Assembly: GCF_004154955.1 (NCBI RefSeq)
Contig: NZ_CP011524.1
Span: 868,001-932,000, forward strand
DNA: 64,000 bases
From: Intestinimonas butyriciproducens
GTDB taxonomy: Bacteria; Bacillota; Clostridia; Oscillospirales; Oscillospiraceae
Direction of reading: 5' to 3'
Shown here: positions 54,801 to 63,110 of the stretch, piece by piece
Position numbering within the stretch: the first letter of the stretch is position 1
Layout: each line of letters starts with the position of its first letter
The notes under the pieces: generated by a model
Seen by the model: the letters and a program-made list of their open reading frames with translations, nothing else
Databases searched by the model: none
Told to the model about the DNA's origin: nothing
Program-made: the position numbers and the translations under genes

Positions 54801-54965
54801 GATACAAGCGTGTACATACCCCTCTAAACCGGGTCAAAAGAGCGCTTCAATATGCGGGACACCCTACCAAAACCCGAAAACCTATCGGCTCTTTTCTTGA
54901 AACTCATTATAGCCGTGGCAAGCCCGCATATCAAGCAAATATTCTTTGATGGGGAGAGGGTCTGC

Positions 54966-55445
54966 ATGATAATTTGCTTTAAGCGTTCCAAAATGATTTT
55001 GGCCACGATTGTTGTACTTTTGATTATTCCAGCGATCATGGCCGTTTCCAAACATATATGTCCCGAAGATACCGCAAAGGCTGTCTCAACGGTTTTTGAA
55101 AATCAGGCAACGAGCGATAAAGCGCTGGTCTATCTGTTCATGGATAGAATACAGGAGCAGAGCGACGAGTTCTATGCGCCCTACTATACCATTAGTTCTA
55201 CCATCGCTTATTATTTCGCATCTGTAAAAGAAGTGAGAGAGGATGGCGCAAACCTTTATATTACATTTTCTACGTTACCATACATCGGCCCCCATGATAC
55301 GATGGGAGAAGATGAAATTATGTTCCTTATAAATCACTCCGGGGAAATCGCTCCCGCAGGATTAAGACATCTGAGAAACTATCCATTACCGGATAACCTC
55401 GCCAATATAGCGCGAGGGCCGCTGCCCCCAATCACAAATGATTAG
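54966..55445 (+). CDS. Exported or membrane-anchored DUF3888-like protein
   Basis: 159 residues. N-terminal hydrophobic segment (MILATIVVLLIIPAIMAV) acts as signal or anchor; the rest (YLFMDRIQEQSDEFYAPYY, ITFSTLPYIGPHDTMGEDEI) resembles the DUF3888 family of Firmicutes, function unknown. ATG at 54966 follows GAGAGGG. Base composition is lower in GC than the neighbours, consistent with acquired DNA inside the tRNA islet. Confidence 0.65.
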   Translation: MIICFKRSKMILATIVVLLIIPAIMAVSKHICPEDTAKAVSTVFENQATSDKALVYLFMDRIQEQSDEFYAPYYTISSTIAYYFASVKEVREDGANLYITFSTLPYIGPHDTMGEDEIMFLINHSGEIAPAGLRHLRNYPLPDNLANIARGPLPPITND

Positions 55446-55608
55446 GTAGGTTTCCGCCGCCTGGAAAAGGAAGAGATCGTCTCTCTCATTCTGCCCAATC
55501 TTCGCCCGTTCAAAAAACATCTCCTGGGCGTTCGCACTGCTGCTGCAAATTTGCAGTTGAATTTTACAACAAATTAGGATATACTATTCGCGAAAGGAGC
55601 TGATAGCT

Positions 55609-55863
55609 ATGCCAAACATTAAACCCATCTCTGACCTCCGCAATTATACCGAGGTACTGCACGATGTGGCCGTAGGTGCTCCTGTCTTTCTGACAAAGAA
55701 CGGGCGCGGCAGATACGCCATTGTGGATATGCACGACTATGAAAAGACACAGGCAACCCTCAAGCTGATGAATGAACTTGCCAAGGGCCGCAAGTCCGGC
55801 GAGGAAAAGGGGTGGTTGACTTTGGAGGCCGTAGAGGAACATCTCGGGATCGCGCATGAATAA
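55609..55863 (+). CDS. Phd/YefM-type antitoxin
   Basis: 84 residues. N-terminal Phd-fold DNA-binding half (IKPISDLRNYTEVLHDVAVGAPVFLTKNGRGRYAIVD) and an acidic/basic C-terminal helix that would bind the toxin. Its last 8 bases overlap the toxin gene. Promoter-proximal member of a type II toxin-antitoxin pair; ribosome site GAAAGGAG. Confidence 0.9.
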   Translation: MPNIKPISDLRNYTEVLHDVAVGAPVFLTKNGRGRYAIVDMHDYEKTQATLKLMNELAKGRKSGEEKGWLTLEAVEEHLGIAHE

Positions 55864-56194
55864 TTTGTATTTGTCTCCCGAGGCGCAGGACGATCTTTCT
55901 GAAATCAAAGCATATATCGCAGAGGATCTGGAAAATCCACAGGCTGCGCTTTCCACGGTTACAAAGATCACTAAGACCATCCGTATGCTGCAAGAGCACG
56001 CGCTGATCGGTGTGCCTCTTTCCGCTATCGCTGATGTCAACAGCGATTACCGCTATCTTATCAGCGGCAGCTACATGATCTTTTACCGAGTGACTGGCAA
56101 AGACGTTTTCATTGATCGAGTGCTGTATGGCCGTCGCGATTATCTGCGTATCCTGTTCGGTGATATAGCCGAAGATGAAATATCACAATTATAG
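55856..56194 (+). CDS. RelE/ParE-type toxin
   Basis: 112 residues. ParE/RelE fold: LSPEAQDDLSEIKAYIAEDLENP, then LIGVPLSAI, YRYLISGSYMIFYRV and VFIDRVLYGRRDYLRILF with the usual C-terminal basic Arg cluster. Either an mRNA interferase or a gyrase inhibitor; sequence does not decide. Overlaps its antitoxin gene. Confidence 0.9.
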   Translation: MNNLYLSPEAQDDLSEIKAYIAEDLENPQAALSTVTKITKTIRMLQEHALIGVPLSAIADVNSDYRYLISGSYMIFYRVTGKDVFIDRVLYGRRDYLRILFGDIAEDEISQL

Positions 56195-56209
56195 CATTCT
56201 ATATTTTTT

Positions 56210-56258
56210 AGGGGTATGGCTCGGCCGCCTGTATAACAGGCAGCCGAGCCATACCCCT
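56210..56258. repeat. Long perfect inverted repeat after the toxin gene
   Basis: 16-bp perfect arms aggggtatggctcggc / gccgagccatacccct, then one mismatch, then 5 more pairs (gcctg/caggc) and a 5-base loop. No T-run on either strand, so it is not a standard terminator. Confidence 0.75.
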
Positions 56259-56283
56259 AATTAAAACCATATAAAAAACAAAG

Positions 56284-56318
56284 AAAAAGCACCAAAACCT
56301 CACGATTTCAGTGCTTTT
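56284..56318 (-). terminator. Terminator of tRNA-Ala
   Basis: On the minus strand aaaaagcac / gtgctttttct directly follows the tRNA 3' end. Confidence 0.75.
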
Positions 56319-56394
<76 letters not shown>

Positions 56395-56558
56395 GAACCG
56401 CTGTCTATACGGACCAATGACCCGTGACAGCGAAATATATTTTAATATATCAAAAGAAAAATGTCAATACAAAATTTCCTGCCTGCCGAAATTTTTTAAA
56501 GGATGTCTCAGAGGCAGGCCATGTCCGACCGCTGAGGGGCTCCGGGTGAACGACAATA

Positions 56559-57980
56559 TCACTCTTTGGCCGCGGGCGTTTCTCCGATATATACCTGAGG
56601 TTCCATATTGACCTTGATACGGTACTTTTTCAGCTTGTATTGCAAGGTCCGGCGGGAGACCCCAAGCTGCTCGGCGGCCAGGCTCCGATTGCCGCCGCTG
56701 CGGTAGAGGGCGGACACGATGTCGTTCAGCTCCTTCTCTTCCGACTGGGAGAGTGACAGGCTGCTGACTTTGGGTTTGCGGTCAAGCCGGCTCAAATTGG
56801 CGTCGGCTCCGAACATCTCCGGCGGAATGGTGTGTATCTCTCCGGAAAAATCGCTGCTGGTAATGACCAACCGCTCGATGAAGTTTTTCAGCTCCCGGAC
56901 ATTGCCGGGCCAGTCATAATGCTCCAGCGTCTGGTAGGCGGTGGGGGAGAGGGTCTTGGTTTTCCCATATCGCTTGAAGGCGCGGGAAAGAAAGTGCTTG
57001 CACAGCGGAATGATATCTCCTGTGCGCTCCCGCAGGGGAGGAATGGTCAGCGGCATGACGTTCAGACGGTAATAGAGGTCCACCCGGAAGGCGCCGTCCT
57101 GGATGCAGGTGGTCAGGTCGGCATTCGTGGCGGCGATGATACGGAAGTCGATGTTTTTCCCCTTCAGAGCGCCGATCCGCTTCACCTGCTGGGTCTCCAG
57201 TACGCGGAGCAGCTTGCCCTGGAGCGCCAAGGGCATAGAGTTTATCTCGTCCAGAAAAAGGGTCCCGCCGTCGGCGATCTCGATGAGGCCCCGCTTGCCG
57301 GAGGCGTTTGCGCCGGTAAAAGCCCCTTTCTCATAACCGAAGAGCTCGGCTTCCAGCAGATGCTCCGGCAGGGAAGCACAGTCCACGACCACCATGTCGC
57401 TCTCCCAGCGGGAGCTGTTGTTGTGGATGAAATTGGCCAGGACCTCCTTGCCGGTACCGGATTCACCCGTGATCAGAACGGGAACATCCGTGGCGGCGAT
57501 CACTTTTGCGGTGTCGAGCAGCCGCTGCATCTCCCCGCTGCCGTAAATGACCTGCGCCTGATACTTCTTGGAGGAGCTCATATCGTAGGTGATGTTGGAC
57601 TCCCGCTGGGCAGTGTTGTACTTGGTATGAAAATCGTTGAGATCCACAAAGGTGCTGACGACATTGGCAATATTTCCAAATTCATCAAGGATGGGAATGG
57701 CGGTGACCAGCTTGTCGTAGCTGCTGTCATCACGGCCGTGATAGGTGTGCTGGATGGCGGTGGCCGGCCTCTTGGTCTTTACCGCCTTGTCGAACAGACA
57801 GATGTTGCTCACCTTGGAGCGATAGATGTCGTAGGTGTTGAAGTGCTGGAAGTCCTCGTACGTGTAATAGCTGAATTTGAGATGGGTCGCGTTGACAAAC
57901 TGAACCCAGCCATCCTTGTCGTAGACCACAATGCCGACATCTACATTGTCCAGCAGGCTCTTGTCAAAAGAGAACGGCAA
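56559..57980 (-). CDS. Sigma-54-dependent transcriptional activator (PAS-AAA-Fis)
   Basis: About 473 residues. N-terminal PAS domain (DNVDVGIVVYDKDGWVQFVN), AAA+ domain with Walker A TGESGTGKE, the sigma-54-contacting GAFTGA loop, Walker B GGTLFLDEI and RVDLYYRLNV, and a C-terminal Fis-type HTH (GGNRSLAAEQLGVSRRTLQYKLKKY). TTG start at 57980 has GGGGG about 10 bases upstream; the frame is open to 58064 without support. Divergent from a TTT uptake operon with a clear -24/-12 promoter, which it surely controls. The PAS domain probably binds the inducer. Confidence 0.93.
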   Translation of the reverse strand: MPFSFDKSLLDNVDVGIVVYDKDGWVQFVNATHLKFSYYTYEDFQHFNTYDIYRSKVSNICLFDKAVKTKRPATAIQHTYHGRDDSSYDKLVTAIPILDEFGNIANVVSTFVDLNDFHTKYNTAQRESNITYDMSSSKKYQAQVIYGSGEMQRLLDTAKVIAATDVPVLITGESGTGKEVLANFIHNNSSRWESDMVVVDCASLPEHLLEAELFGYEKGAFTGANASGKRGLIEIADGGTLFLDEINSMPLALQGKLLRVLETQQVKRIGALKGKNIDFRIIAATNADLTTCIQDGAFRVDLYYRLNVMPLTIPPLRERTGDIIPLCKHFLSRAFKRYGKTKTLSPTAYQTLEHYDWPGNVRELKNFIERLVITSSDFSGEIHTIPPEMFGADANLSRLDRKPKVSSLSLSQSEEKELNDIVSALYRSGGNRSLAAEQLGVSRRTLQYKLKKYRIKVNMEPQVYIGETPAAKE

Positions 57981-58108
57981 TTGGAGGCACCCCCTTTTCA
58001 GAATTGCGGCGAATGACACGGCACTACCCAAAAGTATACGAGCAGATGTGGTTAAAATCAACAAAAACTTTATTTGCAGTGAGACGGAACATGGAATAAA
58101 TTTAATTT

Positions 58109-58192
58109 TTGCGCAGAAGGTGCAAGAATTGGCTGCACTTACTGCGCAAAGAAAGAGACTGCCAAGAAAAAACGGTTGCGCATTGTGTGCAA
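58109..58192. promoter_or_regulatory. Three 17-bp enhancer sites for the sigma-54 activator
   Basis: TTGCGCAGAAGGTGCAA (58109-58125), the reverse complement of CTGCACTTACTGCGCAA (58133-58149) and TTGCGCATTGTGTGCAA (58176-58192) share TTGCGCA-N5-TGCA(A/G). They lie about 125-200 bases before the expected start point, the usual position for enhancer-binding proteins. Confidence 0.75.
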
Positions 58193-58293
58193 TTCAAAGA
58201 AAAAAGCGTCAATAAATGGAGGGAAATGGGTTAAATTTTGGGAAAAAACGGCAAAAAAGGGGCAAAATAAACTAAAACAGCAATAATAAAGTT

Positions 58294-58307
58294 GGCATGA
58301 GTTTTGC
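58294..58307 (+). promoter_or_regulatory. Sigma-54 (-24/-12) promoter of the TTT operon
   Basis: TTGGCATGAGTTTTGCA contains GG and GC exactly 10 bases apart, near-consensus for sigma-54 RNA polymerase. Confidence 0.85.
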
Positions 58308-58451
58308 AGTAAGAAAAAGACAGAGGGGACACGCCTGTGAAAGACGGCGCGGCCCTGCGAAGGGAGGAGGAGGAGAGGCACCCTGTCGGAAATGTATGAC
58401 CCCAAGAAAGAGAGCATGGAAAAGAGATTTTGGAAAGGAAGTGTAGGTAAT

Positions 58452-58913
58452 ATGTCTATCCAGGAAAGCAAGGCAGAAAAAATGCTGGGCATCTTTTTTG
58501 TCGTCTTGGGTATTCTGCTGGTTGTCGCCATCATTCCCTGGCAGATCGCGGCCGTTGAAACAGAGTGGTACAATGCCCCCCGGTTTTTCCCCTATGTGAT
58601 TTCCGGGCTCATGATTTTGCTGGGTGTTCTCCTGTCCTGGTCTGGAGCAAAAAAGAAAAACATGGAGGGGCAAGAGACATACAGTATCTCCAAGAACGGG
58701 CTGATGTCCGTAGTTGTCACGCTGCTCCTGATCTGCATCTATGTGGGCGCGCTCCATTTCATCCCCTATCTGCCCTGCACCATCGTGGCACTAGGGGCGC
58801 TGATGTGGTTCTTTGGCCAGCGGGATCTCCGCAAGCTCATCCCCATTGCGGTCATTCTGCCCGTCATTGTCTACTTCGGATTCACCGAGCTGCTCAAGCT
58901 GAGACTGCCGTAA
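58452..58913 (+). CDS. tctB: TTT transporter small membrane subunit (TctB family)
   Basis: About 153 residues with four membrane helices: MLGIFFVVLGILLVVAII, FFPYVISGLMILLGVLLSW, LMSVVVTLLLICIYVGAL and LIPIAVILPVIVYFGF. The PRFFPY motif is typical of TctB. I used the ATG at 58452; upstream in-frame ATGs at 58392 and 58416 lack better ribosome sites. First gene of the sigma-54-controlled operon. Confidence 0.85.
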   Translation: MSIQESKAEKMLGIFFVVLGILLVVAIIPWQIAAVETEWYNAPRFFPYVISGLMILLGVLLSWSGAKKKNMEGQETYSISKNGLMSVVVTLLLICIYVGALHFIPYLPCTIVALGALMWFFGQRDLRKLIPIAVILPVIVYFGFTELLKLRLP

Positions 58914-58935
58914 GAAGGGAGGAACCACATCTATT

Positions 58936-60447
58936 ATGGATCTATTTGCACTAATGGGCCAGGCATTCCTTTCGGTCCTTGCCCCGGAAAACCTGCTCTA
59001 CTTGGTGGGCGGTGTTATCATTGGCCTGATCATGGGCGCCATTCCTGGCCTTACCGCTACCATGGCCATCGCCCTGATCATTCCGTTTACGTATTATCTC
59101 ACCCCCACCCAGTCCCTCATCATGCTGCTGGCCGCCTATAACGCCGGCACCTTCGGCGGCTCTATGTCGGCCATCCTCATCGGCACCCCCGGTACCCCTG
59201 CCGCCGCCGCCACCGTGGCCGACGGCTATGCACTGGGGAAACAGGGGAAAGCGGGGAAGGCCATTAAGACGGCGCTTTTCTCTTCGGCTTTCGGATGCCT
59301 CTTCTCCAGCATCGTGCTGATGTTCGTGGCCCAGCCCATCGCCAAATATGCCCTGAACTTCGGTCCTGCTGAGTATACGATTCTGATGCTCTTCGCTCTC
59401 ACGATTATCGCTTCGGCGGCGGGCAAGTCAATGATCAAGGGCCTGCTGGGCGGCTGTCTGGGCCTCCTCTTCGGTTGCATCGGCCTGGATCAGGGTTTTA
59501 CCACGCCTCGCCTGACCTTCGGTATTCTGAAGCTGACCTCCGGCGTTGACCTGGTGGTCATGATGATCGGTATTTTGGCTATGTCCCAGATCCTCCACTC
59601 CGTGGAGAGCACCGGACTGGGCAACGCCCGACCCAACCTGCCGCCCCCCGCCTGTAAAGATGACGATCGTATGACCCTGAAGGAGGCAAAATCCTTCCTG
59701 CCCCACTGGCTGCGGTCCTCCGCGCTGGGCTGCGGCATTGGCGCCCTGCCGGGCCTTGGGCCCGCGCTGGCCTGCTACATCGGCTATGACGTGGGCAAAA
59801 AGTTCTCCAAGCATCCCGAGAAATTCGGAAAGGGTTCTACCGAGGGCGTGGCCTGTTCCGAGTCGGCCAACAACGCCGTCTGCGGCGCCAACATGATTCC
59901 TCTGCTGGCATTGGGCGTCCCCGGTGATACCGGCGCCGCCATCCTCATGGGCGCGTTCATGGTGCAGGGTTTGACGCCGGGCCCCCTGGTATTCATGGAA
60001 TCTCCCGACACGGTGTATAACGTCTACGCCGGACTGATCCTCTGCAATATCGCGCTGGTGGTGGTTGCACTGCTGACATGGCGCGGGTTCAAGGCGATCT
60101 GCTCCGTGAGCACCTCCATCATTTTCCCCTGTGTCTGCCTGTTCTGTGTGGTGGGCGTGTATGCCCTGAGCAGCAGCCTGGTGGATGTGTGGGTCATGCT
60201 GTTCTTCTCCGTGGTAGGCTATATCCTCACGAAGTTCAAGTTCCCGCTGCCCACTGTGATCATCGGCTTTATCCTCTCGCCCCTCTTTGAGAAAAACTTC
60301 CGTCGGGCTCTGGTCCTTGGCCATGGCGACCCCGCCATGTTCTTCTCCTCTCCTCTGTGCATTGCCTTCTGGGCGGTCACCATCGTTGCCGTGGTCCTGA
60401 TCCTCCGTGGCAAGCGGAAGGACAAGAATCTCCAGGACGGCCTGTAA
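58936..60447 (+). CDS. tctA: TTT transporter large membrane subunit (TctA family)
   Basis: 503 residues, about 12 membrane helices. Family signatures: GLIMGAIPGLTATMAIALIIPFTY, YNAGTFGGSMSAILIGTPGTPAAAAT and the second-half copy GALPGLGPALACYIGYD, GVACSESANNAVCGANMIPLLALGVPGD. Moves the solute delivered by a TctC binding protein, driven by the ion gradient. The two halves are inverted-repeat-like, as usual. Confidence 0.95.
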   Translation: MDLFALMGQAFLSVLAPENLLYLVGGVIIGLIMGAIPGLTATMAIALIIPFTYYLTPTQSLIMLLAAYNAGTFGGSMSAILIGTPGTPAAAATVADGYALGKQGKAGKAIKTALFSSAFGCLFSSIVLMFVAQPIAKYALNFGPAEYTILMLFALTIIASAAGKSMIKGLLGGCLGLLFGCIGLDQGFTTPRLTFGILKLTSGVDLVVMMIGILAMSQILHSVESTGLGNARPNLPPPACKDDDRMTLKEAKSFLPHWLRSSALGCGIGALPGLGPALACYIGYDVGKKFSKHPEKFGKGSTEGVACSESANNAVCGANMIPLLALGVPGDTGAAILMGAFMVQGLTPGPLVFMESPDTVYNVYAGLILCNIALVVVALLTWRGFKAICSVSTSIIFPCVCLFCVVGVYALSSSLVDVWVMLFFSVVGYILTKFKFPLPTVIIGFILSPLFEKNFRRALVLGHGDPAMFFSSPLCIAFWAVTIVAVVLILRGKRKDKNLQDGL

Positions 60448-60497
60448 GCCGGCGAAGACAGAATGAAGTTATTTTTGACCGTAAGGGAGAATCATTG

Positions 60498-61343
60498 ATG
60501 AAAAGCAAAAAACTCATTATCACCGCGGCACTCTGCGGGGCGGGCACCATGAAATCCCAGACGCCCTATGTGCCCGTCACACCCGAGGAGATCGCCGCCG
60601 ACGCTGTGGCCTGCGCCAAGGCCGGCGCCTCCGTCATCCACATCCACGTCCGGGACGACGAGGGCAAGAATACCATGGAGACCGAGCGCTTCTGCCACGT
60701 GGTCAACCTGGTCCGGGAGGAGCTGGCCAAGGCCAATCTGGACGCCGTCCTCAACCTCACCTCCTCCGGCTCCAAGTTCTCCGAGGATATGCGCCTTGCC
60801 CACCTGCCCATCCTCAAGCCGGAGATGTGCTCCTACGACCCCGGCTCCATGAACTGGGCCAACAGCTACATCTTTGCCAACAGCCCCTCCTTCCTGGAGC
60901 GCCTGGGCACCCTCTGCCAGAAGGAGGCCATCAAGCCTGAGTGCGAGGTCTTTGACGGCGGCATGATGGGCAACATCGAATATTACATGAAGAAGGGCTT
61001 TTTGAGCTCACCCATCCACTATCAATTCGTGCTGGGCGTGTCGGGCGGCATGCCGGGCAACGCCGACTCGCTGGCCTATCTGCTGCCCAAGATGCTCCCC
61101 GGCTCCACCTGGTCCATCACGGGCATCGGCAGGGACCATCTGCCCTGCATGCTACTGGGCCTGGCCGAGGGCTGCGACGGCCTGCGGGTGGGTCTGGAGG
61201 ACAATATCTTCCTGGAGAAGGGCGTCCTGGCCACCAACGCGCAGCTGGTGGAGCGGGCCTGCAAACTGGTGGAGCTGGCCGGCCGCACCATCGCCACCGC
61301 CGCCGACGCCCGGGAGCTTCTGGGTCTGACGAAACATGTCTGA
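60498..61343 (+). CDS. BKACE-family beta-keto acid cleavage enzyme
   Basis: 281 residues. Zn-dependent TIM barrel of the 3-keto-5-aminohexanoate cleavage (Kce/BKACE, DUF849) family: KLIITAALCGAGT, VTPEEIAADAVACAKAGASVIHIHVRDDEG (His-x-His metal ligands), LNLTSSGS, CEVFDGGMMGN, FVLGVSGGMPG, GLRVGLEDNIFLEKG. Such enzymes condense a beta-keto acid with acetyl-CoA to give acetoacetate plus a CoA ester. Encoded in a transport operon, it probably acts on the imported carboxylate or its product. ATG at 60498; its stop overlaps a non-used ATG of the next gene. Confidence 0.9.
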   Translation: MKSKKLIITAALCGAGTMKSQTPYVPVTPEEIAADAVACAKAGASVIHIHVRDDEGKNTMETERFCHVVNLVREELAKANLDAVLNLTSSGSKFSEDMRLAHLPILKPEMCSYDPGSMNWANSYIFANSPSFLERLGTLCQKEAIKPECEVFDGGMMGNIEYYMKKGFLSSPIHYQFVLGVSGGMPGNADSLAYLLPKMLPGSTWSITGIGRDHLPCMLLGLAEGCDGLRVGLEDNIFLEKGVLATNAQLVERACKLVELAGRTIATAADARELLGLTKHV

Positions 61344-61356
61344 GGAGGGACCGGTC

Positions 61357-62373
61357 ATGATACAGCGAATCGCCGTGATGGGCGCGGGATCTCTGGGCAC
61401 GATCCTGGGGGCTTATCTCTCAAAGGCCGGCAGGGACGTGGTGCTGATCGACGCCTATCAAGCGCATGTGGACGCCCTGAATCAAAACGGCGCCCATATT
61501 ACCGGCGCGGTGGAGATGACGGTGCCCGTGAAGGCCATTACCCCGGAGCAGATGGAAGGGCAATATGACCTGTTCTTCTATCTGGCTAAGCAGACCTACA
61601 ATGATGTGGCCATTCCTCAAATGATGGCCCATATGGGCGAGGGGAGCGTCATCTGTACGGGACAGAACGGACTGCCGGAACGGGCGGTCAGCAAGGCGGT
61701 GGGGGTCCACAGGACCCTCGGTTCCCCCGTGGGATGGGGCGCCACTTTCATGGGGCCCGGCTGCTCCGCCCTCACCTCCACCTCGCAAGCCTTCTATCTG
61801 GGGACACTGGATGGACAGATCACAGAGAAGCTTCTGGAGGTCAAATCCATTCTGGAGGATATGTGCCCGGTCCATGTGTCGGAGAACCTGATGGGTTACC
61901 GCTGGACCAAGCTGCTGGTCAACTGCACCTTCAGCGGACTTTCGGCCAGCTTTGGCTGCACCTTTGGCGATGTGCTGGACGATCCGAGAGCGGTCCGCCT
62001 GGCCGTAAAACTGGGTGCGGAGTGCATTGCTGTGGCCAAGGGCTGCGGGGTCAGGATGGAGCCCCACTCTCTGGCGGGAGACTTGGATCAGGTCTTCGTC
62101 TGGGGGGATGAGGATACCATCGCCCGATCCGTGGCAGCGGTCCGGAAGGGCTGGGAGCCCCACCGGAAACTGGTGGCCAGCATGGCCCAGGACCTCGCCC
62201 ATGGACGCAAGTGCGAGATCGACGCCATCAACGGCGTGGCCAGCGAGTCCGGGGTCGACGCCCATGTGCCCACCCCGATCAATGATATGGTGGTCCATGT
62301 GGTAAAGGGCATCCAGGACGGGAAATGGAAGGGCTCCTTCGATAACCTGAAATTCTTCGAGGGGCTCTACTAA
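61357..62373 (+). CDS. Ketopantoate reductase family (ApbA/PanE-like) dehydrogenase
   Basis: 338 residues. NADP-binding Rossmann motif AVMGAGSLGTILGAYLSKAG at the N-terminus, ICTGQNGLPE, then a C-terminal helical domain with LMGYRWTKLLVNCTFSGLSA, matching the ketopantoate reductase fold; the catalytic Lys is in WTKLLVN. Within a carboxylate-uptake operon it more likely reduces a 2- or 3-keto acid (or oxidises the hydroxy acid) than makes pantothenate. ATG at 61357 has GGAGG 8 bases upstream. Confidence 0.85.
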   Translation: MIQRIAVMGAGSLGTILGAYLSKAGRDVVLIDAYQAHVDALNQNGAHITGAVEMTVPVKAITPEQMEGQYDLFFYLAKQTYNDVAIPQMMAHMGEGSVICTGQNGLPERAVSKAVGVHRTLGSPVGWGATFMGPGCSALTSTSQAFYLGTLDGQITEKLLEVKSILEDMCPVHVSENLMGYRWTKLLVNCTFSGLSASFGCTFGDVLDDPRAVRLAVKLGAECIAVAKGCGVRMEPHSLAGDLDQVFVWGDEDTIARSVAAVRKGWEPHRKLVASMAQDLAHGRKCEIDAINGVASESGVDAHVPTPINDMVVHVVKGIQDGKWKGSFDNLKFFEGLY

Positions 62374-62459
62374 GGTTTGTTTGAGCATGGTGCATCCGCT
62401 TGAACGACGGGGATTCCGATCCCTGAACGGCCAAACCCAAGTCAACGAGGAGGAAAAAG

Positions 62460-63050
62460 ATGCGTTCAGTCAGAGAGATCATTCTCGCCCGCCGGAGCAT
62501 CAGACGATACCTGCCCACACCGCTCTCCCGCGAGACGGTGGAGGAACTGCTGGAGGCGGGGAGATACGCACCCAGCGGACATAACAAACAGGCATGGCGC
62601 TTTACAGCAATTCTGGACCAGAAGCTTTTGCAGGAACTCAACCAACTGGTCAGAGCCGGGTTCGCGGCGCTGGCGCTTGGGGAAGATGCGCCCAAGGAGC
62701 TGCGCGACGCCAAGGCGAAAGCGGAGCGGCAGGGAGAGAGTTATCACTTCACCTATGGCGCACCGTGCCTGATCATTGCCTCCAATGACACCTCAGACCC
62801 CAACGCCCAGGCTTCCTGTGCCTGTGCGCTGGAAAATATGTTCCTTGTGGCCTGTGAGATGGGGCTGGGCTCCTGCTGGGTCAATCAGCTCCACTGGCTC
62901 AGGGACGATTTGAATCTGCGCAAAAAGCTGGCAGAACTGGGCGTTCCGGAAGCGCACACAATTTGTGGCAGCGGTGTGTTTGGCCATCCGGACGGAAAAG
63001 TGCCCGGTGCCCCGACCAGAAAGGAGGGGACGTGGAGCATCATCGGGTGA
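62460..63050 (+). CDS. Nitroreductase-family flavoprotein
   Basis: 196 residues. FMN-binding hallmark REIILARRSIRRYLPTPLS followed by LLEAGRYAPSGHNKQAWRF, and GLGSCWVNQLHWL. Homodimeric FMN reductases of this family reduce enones, quinones or nitro compounds with NAD(P)H; the physiological substrate is not evident. AGGAGG lies 8 bases before the ATG. Lies inside the TTT operon. Confidence 0.88.
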   Translation: MRSVREIILARRSIRRYLPTPLSRETVEELLEAGRYAPSGHNKQAWRFTAILDQKLLQELNQLVRAGFAALALGEDAPKELRDAKAKAERQGESYHFTYGAPCLIIASNDTSDPNAQASCACALENMFLVACEMGLGSCWVNQLHWLRDDLNLRKKLAELGVPEAHTICGSGVFGHPDGKVPGAPTRKEGTWSIIG

Positions 63051-63110
63051 AAAGCCGGCGGTTCTAAAAAGGAAACACAGATAGAAAGTGGATTGAAAGG
63101 AAGGAATATC

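Larger units (their letters stand above)
57981..58451 (+). promoter_or_regulatory. Divergent control region of the sigma-54 regulon
   Basis: 471 bases without a gene. AT-rich upstream half holds three 17-bp candidate activator sites (58109-58192); a -24/-12 element at 58294-58307 follows, then a leader with GGAGGAGGAGAGG and the tctB ribosome site. Confidence 0.8.
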
